A DNA stretch of 25,537 nt from JAQIBY01 sp964407055 (GTDB taxonomy: Bacteria; Bacteroidota; Bacteroidia; Bacteroidales; ML635J-15): positions 1-25,537 of the forward strand of contig CAYOUD010000022.1 of the NCBI GenBank assembly GCA_964407055.1, read 5' to 3'. The notes below the pieces were generated by a model, which saw only the letters and a program-made list of their open reading frames with translations, was not told where the DNA came from and searched no databases. Of this stretch, positions 24,701 to 25,537 are shown piece by piece (the stretch's first letter is position 1; each line of letters opens with the position of its first letter). Position numbers and translations under genes: made by a program.

Positions 24701-25225
24701 GATGGCATCTCCCGTGTTGATTTGAATTTGCAAGTTCCGATTGGAAATAATTTGCAGCTTGTCGGATTGGGGGCACCAAATTTATTCAGAACCAGCGATA
24801 ACGCCTATCTGAATTATCCTTATAGCATCGAAAATATTGTAAGCATCAACCAAAGCAGTGCAAGTGAATATCCGCTTACGTATTATTATTATTTCTACGA
24901 TTGGGAGATTCAGACCGCAGAATGTGAAAGTGAAACTGCTGTCATAAACATTGATGCGGAAGCCTGCACAGTAGGTGCAAATGAAATTCTTTTATCAGAT
25001 ATTAAGATATTTCCAAATCCTGCTGATAAAAACATCCATATCACCGGTTTCCCGGAAACACAAGCCCCAATTCAGATTGAGCTTCACGATATTGGTGGAA
25101 AAATCGTAAAACAAACAGAATTAATAAGTGAAACTATAGATATTTCAGGTTTGCCCGCAGGCATGTATGTGATAAAAATTCAAATTGAAAATGAAGTTTT
25201 ACATAAGAAATTAATGATAAAATAG
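21716..25225 (+). CDS. Secreted M4 (thermolysin-type) metallopeptidase with PKD, CUB and T9SS sorting domains
   Basis: The 1169-residue precursor starts with a signal peptide (to about residue 22), followed by an FTP/PepSY-type propeptide (about 30-230). The catalytic domain holds the zinc site HEITH (His384, Glu385, His388) and the third ligand Glu408 in GALNEAFSDIFG, 24 residues after the first His as in thermolysin. The catalytic His470 is in GGVHTNMSV. After it come a PKD domain (WDFGDGNTST), a CUB-like domain (about 645-780, CDYDYIAFYDGPD), a second PKD (WDFGDGNSSTETNPSHVY), an Ig-like segment (about 865-925) and a jelly-roll-like part. The last 80 residues are a type A sorting domain (IFPNPADKNIHITG … GMYVIKIQ), so it is exported by the type IX system and held at or released from the surface. 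Confidence 0.92.
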   Translation: MKNTLFISFLVFLLTLTYDLDAQQAKPKIFQGKEAHQIAPGAELVRVKSFSEVPNYIRFAQEKAIREEKAFPYLKQFIQSAAVGFEFLNSSRDKLGYEHKRYTQSINGIPLEYSAYLLHLKSGKVHSMNGNIPSHPQISGQFSISESQALDYAKNSTENAVWIFDKDANHPYRENYPIPSAEKVYFPLDGNLYGNYFRAAYKFDMFSIQPYERNWVYVDAETGEILHKSTRIHSADEQGTAITGYSGEQFITTDSYNGSYRLRETGRGNGIATYNCQMTNDYGSAVDFTNSDNYWDNENADLDQYATDAHFATEKTYDYYNIVHNRNSIDGNGHALNSYVHYNLTLDDYPNNMNAFWNGSVMTYGDGDISNGITPLTTVDITAHEITHGLTSYTCNLVYQYESGALNEAFSDIFGTCVEFYAVPENADWDIGEDIGTIFRSMDNPNAYNKPDTYLGNYWHTDASDNGGVHTNMSVLSYWFYLLSEGDSGTNDNGNSYNITGLGMEDAADIVFRMQTIYLTNTSEFIDARFYGIQAGIDFHGACTLEVEVITDAFYAVGSGGEYVNEVLADFDANYTENCAAPFTVNFQNYSINGSNFEWDFGDGNTSTVVNPTHTYTSLGDFTVSLYADGGTCGNNSISKTDFVSIDPNNPCMIFMPTNGSITSNECVGTLYDDGGPDNPYSNDCDATFTIEPAGASQITLSINEFDIEPGSGSTCDYDYIAFYDGPDASYPLINDTYYCNTIGNPETITSSGGSITIAFFSDAALSMNGFEIDWICMQENAPPIAEFSNTNSISCNGRIQFTDESLNLPTGWAWDFGDGNSSTETNPSHVYHESGNYNVQLTVSNNFGENFISKTITVNLGDAPQTEDQLICIDSTFTLTAESDSDDINWYSDETCTDLVHSGASWEHEPIQEATSYYLREILSGPIYSTGATNNTAGGGYFGNPDFVHYLIFDASQEFEILSVEVSADGDGVRSIAVRDQFQNIIESVDVYIPDGISRVDLNLQVPIGNNLQLVGLGAPNLFRTSDNAYLNYPYSIENIVSINQSSASEYPLTYYYYFYDWEIQTAECESETAVINIDAEACTVGANEILLSDIKIFPNPADKNIHITGFPETQAPIQIELHDIGGKIVKQTELISETIDISGLPAGMYVIKIQIENEVLHKKLMIK

Positions 25226-25230
25226 CACTC

Positions 25231-25537
25231 TTATTTCTCTGGCTTGCTAAACAAATAATCGAACCTGAGATTTACACCAAATGCATAAGGTAAATAAATG
25301 TCATTATGTAGAAGACTACCTCTTGAGTAATTGTGAAGGTAAGAAAACAAGAATAAACCTCCTGATAAATTGATGTTTTCAGTGATAGAACGTTTTGCTT
25401 CAAGAGCAAGTGTTAAATTGAAGTTTATTTGGTCGTAATTACCATATTCATCTTCACTCCAATCATTTATTACAGCTACGTTATCAGTATTGTCAGATGG
25501 CCATTGCTCTAAATATTGTTTTGCAAGAAAAATGTTA
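25231..25537 (-). CDS. C-terminal part of a barrel-like protein, cut by the right window edge
   Basis: The minus strand is open from the window edge to a TAA at 25231-25233, about 101 residues. The end reads NINLSGGLFLFSYLHNYSR, then LPYAFGVNLRFDYLF. The alternation of hydrophobic and polar residues and the aromatic-rich strands suggest an outer-membrane or porin-like beta barrel, although the last residues (SKPEK) are not the classic terminal Phe. The frame has no start inside the window. It converges on the M4 peptidase gene with only 5 bases between the stops. No family is recognised. Confidence 0.6.
   Translation of the reverse strand, partial: NIFLAKQYLEQWPSDNTDNVAVINDWSEDEYGNYDQINFNLTLALEAKRSITENINLSGGLFLFSYLHNYSRGSLLHNDIYLPYAFGVNLRFDYLFSKPEK

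Overview
The window reads as Bacteroidota chromosome, probably an anaerobic or microaerophilic member of the Bacteroidales/Marinilabiliales type. The reasons are a C-terminal type IX secretion sorting domain on a large secreted protease, an UpxY-like NusG paralogue, a GH3/beta-lactamase fusion protein, and several Bacteroidota-type promoters (-7 element TAnnTTTG). Genes mostly lack strong Shine-Dalgarno sites. No rRNA, tRNA or CRISPR array was seen.

Layout. 1-900 is a decayed accessory edge: a fragment of a tyrosine recombinase and a broken NusG/UpxY-like antiterminator whose reading frame is cut by a perfect 17-bp hairpin. 937-3876 is a minus-strand housekeeping cluster (antiporter, SlyD, unknown protein, thiamine-binding protein). 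3943-7477 is a minus-strand pair: an outer-membrane barrel protein and the upstream GH3/beta-lactamase fusion. A 105-bp MITE with a 4-bp target duplication sits in the leader of the fusion gene.

7865-16730 is the most interesting part and looks like an acquired module. On the minus strand a tight operon (14445 to 7901) encodes MvhD, a QmoA/HdrA protein with an inserted GltD/NfnB-type NAD(P)H module, a second HdrA with a C-terminal extension, and a QmoC (HdrC fused to a membrane cytochrome b domain). A second minus-strand pair (15784 to 14962) encodes DsrE2-like and TusA sulfur-handling proteins. A divergent Crp/Fnr-family regulator (15918-16598) faces it across a perfect TTTGTGA-N6-TCACAAA palindrome, the HcpR type of site. 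Read together, this suggests a regulated system that moves electrons between NAD(P)H, iron-sulfur/flavin centres and menaquinone, with sulfane-sulfur carriers as partners. No sat, apr, dsrAB or hdrB gene is visible, so it is not a standard sulfate-reduction or sHdr locus. Short inverted-repeat elements of two families lie at the edges of this block and inside it.

16734-18442 encodes a HAD phosphatase and a pyridoxamine kinase that overlap by one base. 18443-18925 is an intergenic stretch with a GC-rich insert and a hairpin. 18926-25225 carries three plus-strand cell-envelope or secreted genes: an Omp85-like barrel, a secreted C1B cysteine peptidase and an M4 metallopeptidase with PKD, CUB and T9SS sorting domains. 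The right edge holds the 3' end of a convergent barrel-like gene. Where two directions of evidence disagreed, starts were moved to an ATG that fits the family alignment.
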